DNA from: Nitrospirillum amazonense
GTDB lineage: Bacteria; Pseudomonadota; Alphaproteobacteria; Azospirillales; Azospirillaceae
Assembly (NCBI RefSeq): GCF_007828045.1
Contig: NZ_VITN01000010.1
Coordinates: forward strand, 124,001-188,000
DNA: 64,000 bases
Direction: 5' to 3'
Shown here: one piece after another, positions 48,318 to 57,272 of the stretch
Layout: the number at the start of each line of letters is the position of its first letter
How positions within the stretch are numbered: position 1 is the stretch's first letter
Program-made: the position numbers and the translations under genes
Notes under the pieces: model-generated
What the model was told of the DNA's origin: nothing
The model's input: the letters and a program-made list of their open reading frames with translations, nothing else
The model's database searches: none

Positions 48318-50255
48318 ATGTCTCAGGTTCCCGCGCGCGCCTGGTGCAACAACGAAGTGGCCTATCTGGCGTGGCGCCCCATGGGTAGCCCCACGGCCCG
48401 CATCGACGGCCTGTTGGGCTTCATGATCGTGCGCGTGCACGAGGATGGTGAACGCCGCCTGCTGCCCACCTGGGTGGCGTTCACGGACCAGTCCAATCCC
48501 AACTGGCAGCAGCAGGACAGCAGCGTCTGGCCCATCCAGAAATTCTCCTGGCGCGACCTGACCCTGCGGCGCAGCCGCGACAGCCTGTCGGTGCGTCAGC
48601 CCTTCACCTGCCACTATGAGATCATTCCTGTCGGCTTTGAGGCCCCAGGCCGTGAGCCGGTTGCCGGTTGGGTCAAGCGGACGGAGACGTTCAGCAGCGC
48701 CCAGCCCGGCGCCTATACCGGCACGCCGCGGCCGCTGTTCATCTGCGGCGACGCGGTGGTGACCAACCCCATCACCGTCACCTGGACCTATGGCGCTTTC
48801 ACCGCCGTCTTCACCAACGGCATCCTGTCGACGCAGAACCTGCGCCAGCAATTGCACACCCCCGCCGGCCAGGCGCCCAGTAAAGGCTATGTCCTGGACC
48901 AGGTGAGACAGCCGGGCAACGCCATCCGCACCTTCCTGACCGGGGACGTGCTGCCCACCCTGACCGATTTCCTGGGCCAGGTGGAACCGGGCGACAAGGT
49001 CTACGCCGCCCTTTATGAATTGTCGGACCCGGAACTGGTGGCCGGCCTGACGGGCCTGGGCGACCGCCTGCACCTGATCCTGTCGACAGCGGGGGAGGCG
49101 ACGAAGACCAACCCCGCCTGGGACCGCACCAACCAGGCGGCGCGCCAGGCCCTGCACGGCACGGCGGGGGAGGTCATCGACCGGCTGTTCAACAACAGCG
49201 CCCACATCGGCCATAACAAGTTCCTGGTGCGCACGGACGCCAACGACACGCCGCTGGCCCTGCTGACCGGCAGCACCAACTGGACGCCCACGGGCCTGTG
49301 CACCCAGTCCAACAACACCATCCTCACCCAGGACACCGTCCTGGCGCAGGCCTACCTGGAGTATTGGAACCGGCTGAAGACGGACACGGCCAGCTTCCCG
49401 GTGCAGGCGGACACCGGCGCGCCCAACCACAACGTCCAGCAAAAGCCCCTGCGCCGGGCCGACAGCCACGCTTATCCGGATTCTGCCGGCAACCCCCGCG
49501 TCTGGTGCGCGCCGACCACCCTGGCCACGACCAAGACGGCGGCCACGCCGCCGGACCTGGCCGACGTGTTCCAACTGATGGACCAGGCCCAGCACGCCAT
49601 CCTGTTCCTGACCTTCTACCCGTCCGTCGAGGGCAAGCAGAGCATCATCGAGGCGGCGGTGGATCTGGGCAAGCAGCGCCCCGACCTGATGGTCATGGGC
49701 GCCGTCAGCAGCCCGCAGGCGCTGCCCATCGAGGGGGACGCCAACGGCGGCGATGACGGGGGCGACGATACGGATGCCCAGGGTGCCAAAATCCCCAAGC
49801 CCTCCGTCTACGCGCCCAAGGACGCGCCGCAGGTGCTGGTGGTGCGCGCCGCCGCCATCGACATGCCCACGGGCGATCTGCAGCCGGAGCTGCTGACCGC
49901 CGGTGCCGCCATCATCCACGACAAGATCGTGGTGATCGATCCCTTCTCCCCTAACTGCGTGGTCATCACCGGCAGTCACAACCTGGGCTACAAGGCGTCC
50001 TACGCCAATGACGACAACCTGCTGATCATCCAGGGCAACCAGCCGCTGGCCCAGGCCTATGCCGTCCATGTCCTGGACGTCTATGAGCACTACCGCCAGC
50101 GGGCCATCCTGGAAGAGCGGGAGCGGGACGCCCTGTTGAAGGGCCAGCCGGTGCCAACCACTCCGCAGGGCGGCTTCCTGTCCACCAACGACCAATGGCA
50201 GGACGCCTACCTGTCCGGGGACAAGGGCAAGGAGCTGGCCTACTTCCTCAGCTGA
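48318..50255 (+). CDS. Phospholipase D-like protein with two HKD motifs
   Basis: A 645-residue protein without signal peptide or membrane segment. The first 190 residues are of unknown fold. Two PLD half-sites follow: GHNKFLVRTD with TGSTNWTPTGL (about 297-330) and IIHDKIVVID with ITGSHNLGYKASYANDDNL (about 530-575). The second matches HxK(x)4D; the first has one extra residue before Asp. PLD-fold enzymes hydrolyse phospholipids or nucleic acids, or act as synthases; the catalytic His and Lys are present in both halves, so the enzyme may be active. An acidic low-complexity loop (DANGGDDGGDDTDAQG) interrupts the second half. Its end overlaps the convergent gene by eight bases. Confidence 0.82.
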   Translation: MSQVPARAWCNNEVAYLAWRPMGSPTARIDGLLGFMIVRVHEDGERRLLPTWVAFTDQSNPNWQQQDSSVWPIQKFSWRDLTLRRSRDSLSVRQPFTCHYEIIPVGFEAPGREPVAGWVKRTETFSSAQPGAYTGTPRPLFICGDAVVTNPITVTWTYGAFTAVFTNGILSTQNLRQQLHTPAGQAPSKGYVLDQVRQPGNAIRTFLTGDVLPTLTDFLGQVEPGDKVYAALYELSDPELVAGLTGLGDRLHLILSTAGEATKTNPAWDRTNQAARQALHGTAGEVIDRLFNNSAHIGHNKFLVRTDANDTPLALLTGSTNWTPTGLCTQSNNTILTQDTVLAQAYLEYWNRLKTDTASFPVQADTGAPNHNVQQKPLRRADSHAYPDSAGNPRVWCAPTTLATTKTAATPPDLADVFQLMDQAQHAILFLTFYPSVEGKQSIIEAAVDLGKQRPDLMVMGAVSSPQALPIEGDANGGDDGGDDTDAQGAKIPKPSVYAPKDAPQVLVVRAAAIDMPTGDLQPELLTAGAAIIHDKIVVIDPFSPNCVVITGSHNLGYKASYANDDNLLIIQGNQPLAQAYAVHVLDVYEHYRQRAILEERERDALLKGQPVPTTPQGGFLSTNDQWQDAYLSGDKGKELAYFLS

Positions 50256-52683
50256 TGGGGCGGCGACGGCGGCGGACCAGCAGCAGGGCGGTGCCGGCCG
50301 CCAGCACCGCCAGGATCGCGGCCCCGCCCACCAAGGCCTTGCGGTGGTTGTGCCGGATCCAGCGATGCGCCTGCCGGGCCGGCGCTTGCCACCATTCCTT
50401 GGCGGCGGCGTCGAAATCCGGCGCCGGGCAGGCCCGGCCGAAATGTGCCGCCCAGGCCTGGTGCGGCCCGGTCCTCACGTAGCGCTGATACAGCGCGGCC
50501 ACCCGGCCTTGAGCCTGATTGTCGCGCTCGATGATGCGGCGGACGACGGATTGCCAGTAGGGATCCTCGATGGTGGCGGGATCGTCGGTCCAGGTGGCGA
50601 TCCTCTGATCCTGCGCATAAGCCACCGCCCAGCACAGGGTGGCGGCATAGGCCTGGCTGGTGCGCGGCAGCTGGTCGGCCGCGTGCTCGGCGGCATCGGT
50701 CGCGATGAAGCGATAGTGGTAGCGCTGGTCCGGCTGCGGCGCGCTGTCGGCGAAGCGCTTGCGTTCCCCATCGGTGACGTAGGTGGCCCCGGCGGGCGGC
50801 AGCATGGCCTGGCCGATGCCGAAATCGTAGGCGCCATCCAGGGCGGCCTCATCCGGCGGGCCTTCGGTGCCCATGATCTCCATGCCCCGGGTGCGGGCCA
50901 GCTGCGCCGCCTGGAACCAGGCGCGGGCGCGGCTGGCGGCCCACCAGGCGTTGCCGGCATCCTCCCGCGCGTCCAGGTAGGCGCGGGCGTCCAGGGCCAC
51001 GGCCGGGTTGTGATAGTAGGCCAGCGCCTCCTTGCCCCGTCCCGCCCGCATCAGGCGGCGGGCCAATAGGCTGCGCAAGGCCAGGGGCGCGCCCTGGTAG
51101 CGCAGGCGGTCCGCCTCCTCATCGTATTTGTAACCCACGCCCATGGTGTCCAGCAGGGTGTTGGGCCACTGCTTGTTATCGACCGTCCGCGTCCAGCCGG
51201 CGACGACGCTGGCCGGCACCTTGGCATCGACGTAGGCCTTCAGCTCATCGACGGTCAGCACCCGTTCCGCGATGTGCGCAACGTCGCCCCAATAGGTGTC
51301 GGCCATGGGCATCAGTTGGTCCAGCGCCGCCACGTACTCCCCTCGCGCCAGGGCCACGGTGCCGCCTTCACCGGCCAGACGGCCGCGCTCGGCCGCCGAC
51401 AGGGCGCTTCCCGGGGGGCTGTCACCGGTGGTGGGAAACGCGGCCGCCGCTTGGGCATACAGGTCGGCCGCCTGCGCCAGGTCGCCCTTCTGCAGGGCCA
51501 GCTTGGCCTGGACCCAGCTGGCCAGCGGCCCCGGCCGCATCGCCGCCAGGCGGCCGGCCAGGTCATAGTCGCCCTTGCGGTAGGCCAGGGCCGCCAACTG
51601 GTCGGCGGCGGCCGGCGCGGGGCCGCCGGCATCCCCGATATGGGCTTCCGCCAAGGCGGTGGTCAGCGCCGCCAGATGCGGGGTCGGCGGGGCCTTGTAC
51701 GTTTCGCTGGGATTATGCCGCCGGGCGTCCCATTCCTTGGCATGGCGCGGCAAATCCTCCTCGAACGCCAGCACATGGGCGGCCAGCAGGCGTTGCACCA
51801 GCGGGTCGGTGACGGCGGCCTTCAGCGGATCCGAATTCTCCAGCAGGTAAAGCGCGATGATGTTGAGGGACGACACGCCGTTATAGGAATCGTGCGCCGC
51901 CTGCTGGGCATAGAGGCTGATGGCCTGGGACAAGGCGGCCCCATCCAGCGGCTTGGTCGCCTCCAGCCGCAGGGTGGCCGGCAGGCTGTCCGCCACCGTG
52001 TCGTCGTCCGTCTCCGCCGTCGTCACCAGGGACAGCCCCGCCTGCGCCAGGCGCACGCGCGCCTCCTCCCCCAGGCTGGCCACGGCAAGTCCCAGCGGGT
52101 CGGGGGCGCCGCCCTGGGCCAGGGCGCGGGCCTTGGCAAAGGCGGCCAGCGCCGCGTCCGCCTGGTCGCGCAGCGCCGCCGCCCGGCCCAGCATATAGGC
52201 GGCCCAGACGGCGCGGGTGGCCCCCTCGGCCGCCGGCAGGTCCAGCACCGCCTGGAAGCGGGCGGCGGCCCGGTCCAGGCGGCCGGCCTTATAATCCACG
52301 GCGGCGGCGGTGTAGAGCCGCACGGCGGCCGGCAGCTTTTCCCCCAGGGCATAGGCCTTGTCGCCATCCCCGGCCGCGCGCATGGCGGCGATCAGGCCCA
52401 GCGCGTCGGGCGCCAAGCCCGCCGTTTCGGCGTCGGTGCGCAGCTTGGCCCGGGTGTCATCGGTCGCCCAGCGGTTCTCCACCGCCTTCATCATGTCTGT
52501 GGGGGCGGGCACCAGATGCGCCGCTTCCCAGGCGAAGGGGTTGGCCGGCGTCTCCGCCAGTGTCACCTCGCGCCGGTCCAGCAACTGCCAGGGGAAGTCG
52601 GGCCCGCAGGCGATGGCGATGCCGGCGGCACCGGTCAGCAACAGGACGGACAGGGTAAGGACGCGATGCTTACGGGCGGACAT
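50248..52683 (-). CDS. Large envelope protein with TPR-like helical repeats
   Basis: An 811-residue protein, not recognised. A signal sequence (residues 1-26) ends at GIAIAC followed by GPDFPWQLLD; the Cys is lipobox-like although the -3 residue is Ala, so a lipoprotein is possible but not certain. The bulk is alpha-helical with TPR/Sel1-like pairs (YKAGRLDRAAARFQAVLDLP, QKGDLAQAADLYAQAAAAF). A C-terminal membrane segment (ALVGGAAILAVLAAGTALLL) and a basic end (RRRRR) put the tail in the cytoplasm, at odds with a simple lipoprotein. Its start overlaps the end of the upstream DUF3142 gene by 14 bases, so they are coupled. Confidence 0.72.
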   Translation of the reverse strand: MSARKHRVLTLSVLLLTGAAGIAIACGPDFPWQLLDRREVTLAETPANPFAWEAAHLVPAPTDMMKAVENRWATDDTRAKLRTDAETAGLAPDALGLIAAMRAAGDGDKAYALGEKLPAAVRLYTAAAVDYKAGRLDRAAARFQAVLDLPAAEGATRAVWAAYMLGRAAALRDQADAALAAFAKARALAQGGAPDPLGLAVASLGEEARVRLAQAGLSLVTTAETDDDTVADSLPATLRLEATKPLDGAALSQAISLYAQQAAHDSYNGVSSLNIIALYLLENSDPLKAAVTDPLVQRLLAAHVLAFEEDLPRHAKEWDARRHNPSETYKAPPTPHLAALTTALAEAHIGDAGGPAPAAADQLAALAYRKGDYDLAGRLAAMRPGPLASWVQAKLALQKGDLAQAADLYAQAAAAFPTTGDSPPGSALSAAERGRLAGEGGTVALARGEYVAALDQLMPMADTYWGDVAHIAERVLTVDELKAYVDAKVPASVVAGWTRTVDNKQWPNTLLDTMGVGYKYDEEADRLRYQGAPLALRSLLARRLMRAGRGKEALAYYHNPAVALDARAYLDAREDAGNAWWAASRARAWFQAAQLARTRGMEIMGTEGPPDEAALDGAYDFGIGQAMLPPAGATYVTDGERKRFADSAPQPDQRYHYRFIATDAAEHAADQLPRTSQAYAATLCWAVAYAQDQRIATWTDDPATIEDPYWQSVVRRIIERDNQAQGRVAALYQRYVRTGPHQAWAAHFGRACPAPDFDAAAKEWWQAPARQAHRWIRHNHRKALVGGAAILAVLAAGTALLLVRRRRRPIS

Positions 52684-53935
52684 GGATCACCGGAGGTGAG
52701 GGGGAATCGGGGCAGCGCAGCCAGCCCACGGCCCGGCGCCCGCCGGCCGGCAGCAGGCCGGGGGACAGGCGCACCAGGCGGGGGGTGGCCTGGGGGGCCA
52801 GGGGATCGCGGGCATAGCCGTTGGCGCCGTCGCCCAGGGGGCAGGCGGCGGGCAGGTCCAGGCCGGACGGCAACTTGGCATCGGCGGTGCCGTCATTGGC
52901 CAGCACCAGGGATGACAGGCCGGGCGTCGTCGTGGCCTCGGCCCGCGCCACGACATGGCCCAGGGGCGTTTCCCCCCGCGCCACGGCCGCCCAGGTGGCC
53001 AGCGACCAGGCGCGGCGGTCATCGGCGGTGGGCAGGCGGAACCAGGCGATGCCTTTGAGGTTGGGCGGCGCTTTGGCGCGCAGGTCGTTCAGGAAGGCCG
53101 CCACATCGGCGGGCCGGACCATCAGTTCATTGGCGTGCGCGCCGCCGGCCAGCAGGGGCGTTTCCCCCTCCACCGTCGCCAGGCTGTCGTCGGCGTTCCA
53201 ACTGACCCGCGCGCCATAGTCGGGCAGGGCGACACGGAAGGGGGTGGTGAAGCGCCGGGCATAGGCGGCCACCCAGTGGGCGGCCTGGGCTGGGTTGAAC
53301 AAACCATCGGTGGGGGCGGCCACGGCGTGCACCTGCAGCACCACCTCATCCGGCACCGCCACCACATCGGTCAGGGCGGGGGCCGGCAGCCAGGTGGGCA
53401 GGGCGGTGATGGACAGGCGCGTGCCGCCCAGCCGTGCGTGGAGCTCCTTCAGAAACCGGGCATAGAAGGGCAGGCGTGATGTCGGGCAGTCATGGTCGAT
53501 CTCCAGGCCCGCCACCGCGACCCCGGCCCGGCGCCAGCGCTCCAGCGGCGCCAGGGCCGCCGCTACCAGGGGGGCGGGGTCGGTGTCGCCCACGCGGCCG
53601 TCGATGCGCACCACCAGGATGACCGGCCGCCCGGCCAGATGCGCGCGCAAGGCCTCCAACCGTCCATCGTTCAGCAGCACAGGGGCCGTGCGCCCCTCCG
53701 CCGACACCTCCGCCGCCAGCACCCGCCAGGCGGCGACATCCGGCGCCGCGCGGTCCATGGCTTGGCCCAGCGCAGGGGTCCAGGCGCGCTGCCAGACATA
53801 AATGTCGTTACGCAAGGGGGCGGACAGAGGAGCGGAAACGGGCGCGGGTCGGGACGGCATCAGGCTTGCCGCCGCGGCGCCGGCACATATCAAGGTCAGG
53901 GCGGCCAGAAGGATCCGGGGCCTGGGCAGGGGCAT
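52670..53935 (-). CDS. DUF3142-type exported protein
   Basis: A 421-residue protein that I match to DUF3142, whose landmark is GVAVAGLEIDHDCPTSRLPF (about 140-160). The N-terminus (ILLAALTLICAGAAAASL) is a signal sequence or anchor. The first 300 residues have a TIM-barrel-like spacing of strands, with DNDG-like acidic points (EIDHDCP) reminiscent of glycoside-hydrolase-fold proteins, and the last 100 a beta-rich domain. Its biological role is not established. It is the first gene of a pair with the 811-residue envelope protein and overlaps it by 14 bases, which argues for a joint function at the envelope. Confidence 0.75.
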   Translation of the reverse strand: MPLPRPRILLAALTLICAGAAAASLMPSRPAPVSAPLSAPLRNDIYVWQRAWTPALGQAMDRAAPDVAAWRVLAAEVSAEGRTAPVLLNDGRLEALRAHLAGRPVILVVRIDGRVGDTDPAPLVAAALAPLERWRRAGVAVAGLEIDHDCPTSRLPFYARFLKELHARLGGTRLSITALPTWLPAPALTDVVAVPDEVVLQVHAVAAPTDGLFNPAQAAHWVAAYARRFTTPFRVALPDYGARVSWNADDSLATVEGETPLLAGGAHANELMVRPADVAAFLNDLRAKAPPNLKGIAWFRLPTADDRRAWSLATWAAVARGETPLGHVVARAEATTTPGLSSLVLANDGTADAKLPSGLDLPAACPLGDGANGYARDPLAPQATPRLVRLSPGLLPAGGRRAVGWLRCPDSPSPPVIHVRP

Positions 53936-54033
53936 GGGATGGGGGCGGGCGGCAGGGTAGGCGGGACGGACGCATTCTACCGTCGCGCCGGCCCCGCCGA
54001 AACGGAATTCCCCCTCACCTTAAAGGGATAGCC

Positions 54034-54990
54034 TCAGCGCTTGAGGTTCACGATGGCCACGCCGCCCAGCGCCATCAGGCCGCCGATGATGCCCATTACG
54101 GTCGGCACCTCGCCCAGCCAGACATAGCCCAGCAGCATGGCCAGGGGCGGCGCGCAATAAAGGAAATTGCTGGCCCGGGCGGCGGGCATGCGCGACAGCA
54201 CGATGGTCCAGGTGGCGTAGGCGACCAGGCTGGGCATGACACCCAGATATAGGGCCGCCATCAGGCCGGGCAGGGGGGCGGTTTGCGCCTGGGCATAGGC
54301 GCCGGGCAGCCATGGCGACAGGGCCAGGGCGCCGACCACCATGTTGCTGGCTGAGACGGTCAAAGGCTTGTGCCGGGCGAACAGCGGCTTCTGCACCACG
54401 GTGGTGATGGAGTTGCACAGGGCGGCCCCCAGCACCAATAAGGCGCCCCAGCCCAGCTGCAGCCCGGCGCCGCTGCCCACCGCCTCATTCCCCATTGTCT
54501 CGTTTAGCGCGATGAGGCCGATGCCGCTGAAGGACACGGCGGTGCCGACCCAGCCCCAGCGGCCGAATCGCTCCCCCAGCAGGAAGGAGGCCAGCACGGC
54601 GGTGATGATGGGGTTGATGTTGATGATGAAGGCGGCGGCGCCGGAGGACACCGTGCGTTCCCCCATGTTCAGCAGCGCCGTGTACAACGCCACGAACAGC
54701 AGGCCGCCGGTGGCGAAGCGCCACACCTCGCCCAGGCGCGGCAGGGCCGGCCGGCTGATGAGCAGGTAGAGGGCCGCGGGCACCGCCGCGATGGAGAATC
54801 GCGCAGCCCCCAGTTCCAGCGGGCCGAAGGCCTTGAGGCCCGCCCGGATGGCGGCGAAGGCGGACGCCCAGATGATGACGGTCACCACCACGATGCCTAG
54901 GGTGCCGCCGTCCAGCCGGTTCCCCTTGGAGGGCGCGAGGCCGACGGTTGCGGCGGAGTCACAGGTGGGGGCGAGCGGCGTGGCGGACAT
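54034..54990 (-). CDS. EamA/DMT-family transporter
   Basis: A 318-residue protein with ten predicted membrane segments in two EamA repeats: the first begins GIVVVTVIIWASAFAAIRAG, the second GWGALLVLGAALCNSITTVV, and the end is GLMALGGVAIVNLKR. Members export amino acids or metabolites, but the substrate is unknown. The ATG at 54990 (MSATPLAPT) is preferred to a GTG at 55005. It is divergent from the LysR-type gene at 55110, which is the common arrangement in which the regulator controls the exporter. Confidence 0.87.
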   Translation of the reverse strand: MSATPLAPTCDSAATVGLAPSKGNRLDGGTLGIVVVTVIIWASAFAAIRAGLKAFGPLELGAARFSIAAVPAALYLLISRPALPRLGEVWRFATGGLLFVALYTALLNMGERTVSSGAAAFIININPIITAVLASFLLGERFGRWGWVGTAVSFSGIGLIALNETMGNEAVGSGAGLQLGWGALLVLGAALCNSITTVVQKPLFARHKPLTVSASNMVVGALALSPWLPGAYAQAQTAPLPGLMAALYLGVMPSLVAYATWTIVLSRMPAARASNFLYCAPPLAMLLGYVWLGEVPTVMGIIGGLMALGGVAIVNLKR

Positions 54991-55109
54991 CGGGGGCGCT
55001 TTCACACGAATGCGTTCACTCGGGGGAGGGGGATACGGAACGACACGGCGTCAGTACGCCCTGGCCACAGCTGATTGACAATCGACGAAATCGGCAGCCA
55101 ACTGTGAGC

Positions 55110-56090
55110 ATGGATCACAGCTCCCATCCCTTGCCGCCCCTGGACGCGCTGCGCGCGTTCGAGGCTGCGGCCCGCACGGGCAGTTTCTCCGCCGCGGCGG
55201 AGACCCTGAACGTCACCCATGGCGCCGTCAGCCGGCAGATCGCCAAGCTGGAGCAATGGCTGGGCCTGCGCCTCTTCCATCGCCAGGCGCGCGGCGTGGT
55301 GGTGACGCCGGACGGACAGCGCCTGTTCCAGCGCACCGCCGAGGCCTTCGCCCTCATCGCCGACACCTCCAACCGCTGGACGGAACCCCGGGGGACGGCG
55401 GTGGTGCGGTTGACCTCGCTGCCCTCCATCTGCGGGCTGTGGCTCATGCCCCGGCTCGCAGGCCTGGAGGGTAGGGAGGTGGACCCCGGCGGCGCACTCC
55501 GAATCTTGCTGTCGGTGGACCACCGCACGCTTGATTTGGCGGATGAAGGCATGGACCTGGCCATCCGCTGCGGCTGGGGCGCCATGCCGGCCCGTGTATC
55601 GCTGAAGCTGTTCGAGGAATGGTGCTACCCGCTGGCGGCTCCCGGCTTGGCGGCCGAGATCGGCCAGGGCGATCCGGAACGCCTGCTGGCCTTCCCCCTG
55701 ATCCACGACTCCGACGCGTCGGGCTGGCGCACCTGGTTCGCGGCCCACGGCCTGGACTATAGGCCGCGCCCGCAGGACCGGCGGTTCGAGGACTACAACC
55801 TGGTGCTGGACGCCTGCGTCTGCGGGCTGGGCATCGCCCTGGCCCGGCCGCCGCTGGTGCGGTCCAAGCTGCGCAGCGGCCGGGTGGTGCAGGTGGATCC
55901 GCGCACGGCGCTCAACCCCACCAGCTATTGGCTGGACCGCCCGCCGGGACGCATGCGCAACGCCGCCGCGGAACTGGCGCGGCGCATCGCGGCGGAGGCC
56001 GAGGTGTCGGTGGAGGCGCTGCAGACCTTCCTGAACCCGGAGACGCCGGAGGGGCATGGCAGGCCCTTCATCCCCTGGACGGCGGCCTGA
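55110..56090 (+). CDS. LysR-family regulator, GcvA-like
   Basis: A 326-residue regulator. The N-terminal helix-turn-helix contains LDALRAFEAAARTGSFSAAA and VTHGAVSRQIAKLEQWLG, close to the GcvA/AmpR group; the effector-binding domain (about 95-300) has RLTSLPSICGLWLMPRLAGL. The start at 55110 follows a weak site; upstream in-frame codons do not look coding. It is divergent from the EamA exporter with a 119-base gap that should hold both promoters and the operator. The inducer is not known. Confidence 0.88.
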   Translation: MDHSSHPLPPLDALRAFEAAARTGSFSAAAETLNVTHGAVSRQIAKLEQWLGLRLFHRQARGVVVTPDGQRLFQRTAEAFALIADTSNRWTEPRGTAVVRLTSLPSICGLWLMPRLAGLEGREVDPGGALRILLSVDHRTLDLADEGMDLAIRCGWGAMPARVSLKLFEEWCYPLAAPGLAAEIGQGDPERLLAFPLIHDSDASGWRTWFAAHGLDYRPRPQDRRFEDYNLVLDACVCGLGIALARPPLVRSKLRSGRVVQVDPRTALNPTSYWLDRPPGRMRNAAAELARRIAAEAEVSVEALQTFLNPETPEGHGRPFIPWTAA

Positions 56091-56147
56091 ATGCTGTCTG
56101 GATAGGCCAAAACCCCTGGCGCAGCCCACGTAAACCCGGGGCCGCCT

Positions 56148-56188
56148 CCTGCAATGATGATTGACAGATTGATTGCAGGCGGTATGCA
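56148..56188 (+). promoter_or_regulatory. fabD: Likely fabD promoter overlapped by a 32 bp inverted repeat
   Basis: TTGACA (56161-56166) and TATGCA (56183-56188) with 16 bases between make a sigma-70-type promoter about 108 bases before fabD. CCTGCAAT (56148-56155) and ATTGCAGG (56172-56179) are perfect 8 bp arms with 16 bases between; they lie across the -35 element. A repressor bound there would block transcription. Confidence 0.45.
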
Positions 56189-56296
56189 TGGCGCGACTTG
56201 CGGTGCCGGCATCAGGCTGCGGCGGGGTTTCCCACCGTGGCCCGTGTATGGGGCACGGGGCATCGCACCGGAATTGAGCTTCCAGGGTATTCGCAC

Positions 56297-57235
56297 ATGA
56301 TTCGCGCTTTCGTGTTTCCCGGCCAGGGCAGCCAGGCCGTGGGTATGGGCCGGGACTTGGCCGACGCCTTCGCCACCGCCCGCGATGTGTTCGGCGAGGT
56401 GGACGAGGCGCTGAAGCAGAAGCTGTCCGCCCTGATGTTCGAGGGCCCGCTGGACGAGTTGACCCTGACCGAGAACGCCCAGCCGGCCCTGATGGCCGTG
56501 TCCGTGGCCGTGGCCCGGGTGTTGGAGAAGGACGGCGGGCTGGATCTGGCCAAGGCCGCCCGCTTCGTCGCCGGCCACTCGCTGGGTGAATACTCCGCGC
56601 TCTGCGCCGCCGGGGCCCTGACCCTGGCCGATACCGCCCGCCTGCTGAAGCTGCGCGGGCAGAGCATGCAGCGCGCCGTGCCGGTGGGCGTGGGCGCCAT
56701 GGCAGCCATCATCGGCGCCGATTTCGAGGCCGCCCGCGCCATCGCCCAGGATGCCGCCCAGGGTGAGGTCTGCGCCGCCGCCAACGACAACGCCCCCGGC
56801 CAGGTGGTCATCAGCGGCCACAAGTCGGCCGTGGAGCGGGCCATCGCCATCGCGGCCGAGCGCGGGTTCAAGCGCGCCGTGCTGCTGCCGGTGTCCGCCC
56901 CCTTCCATTGCCCGCTGATGCAGCCGGCGGCCGACGCCATGGCCGAGGCCCTGGCCGGCACCGCCATCCAGGCGCCGTGCGTGCCGCTGGTGGCCAACGT
57001 CATCGCCAGCACCGTCACCGACCCCGCCGAGATCCGCCGCCTGCTGGTGGAACAGGTCACCGGTTCCGTGCGCTGGCGCGAAAGCGTGCTGTTCATGAAG
57101 GAACAGGGCGTGGAACAGCTGGTGGAGCTTGGCGCCGGCAAGGTGCTGGCCGGCATGGCCAAGCGCATCGACAAGGACATGACGGCCGTATCGCTGGGCC
57201 TGCCCGCCGACATCGAAGCCTTCCTCAAGGCCTGA
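56297..57235 (+). CDS. fabD: Malonyl-CoA:ACP transacylase
   Basis: A 312-residue cytoplasmic enzyme that loads malonate on acyl carrier protein for fatty acid synthesis. The N-terminus has FVFPGQGSQAVGMGRDLAD; the nucleophile is the Ser of GHSLGEYSAL; the catalytic His is in APFHCPLM. Length is typical. The start at 56297 (MIRAFVF) fits the family. It begins the fabD-fabG-acpP-fabF series, all on one strand, with a 37-base gap to fabG. Confidence 0.97.
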   Translation: MIRAFVFPGQGSQAVGMGRDLADAFATARDVFGEVDEALKQKLSALMFEGPLDELTLTENAQPALMAVSVAVARVLEKDGGLDLAKAARFVAGHSLGEYSALCAAGALTLADTARLLKLRGQSMQRAVPVGVGAMAAIIGADFEAARAIAQDAAQGEVCAAANDNAPGQVVISGHKSAVERAIAIAAERGFKRAVLLPVSAPFHCPLMQPAADAMAEALAGTAIQAPCVPLVANVIASTVTDPAEIRRLLVEQVTGSVRWRESVLFMKEQGVEQLVELGAGKVLAGMAKRIDKDMTAVSLGLPADIEAFLKA

Positions 57236-57272
57236 GCCTGAACCCCTCATAGAGAACGATAGGGACCATCCC

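Noticed and set aside
48126..50195. A 689-codon open frame antisense to the PLD-like gene.
   Set aside because: Low-complexity translation, no ribosome site, and the + strand carries two HKD motifs.
48318..53935. A toxin-immunity or defence island built from the PLD-like, TPR and DUF3142 genes.
   Set aside because: Strand order is convergent, there is no known defence domain, and gene composition matches the chromosome.
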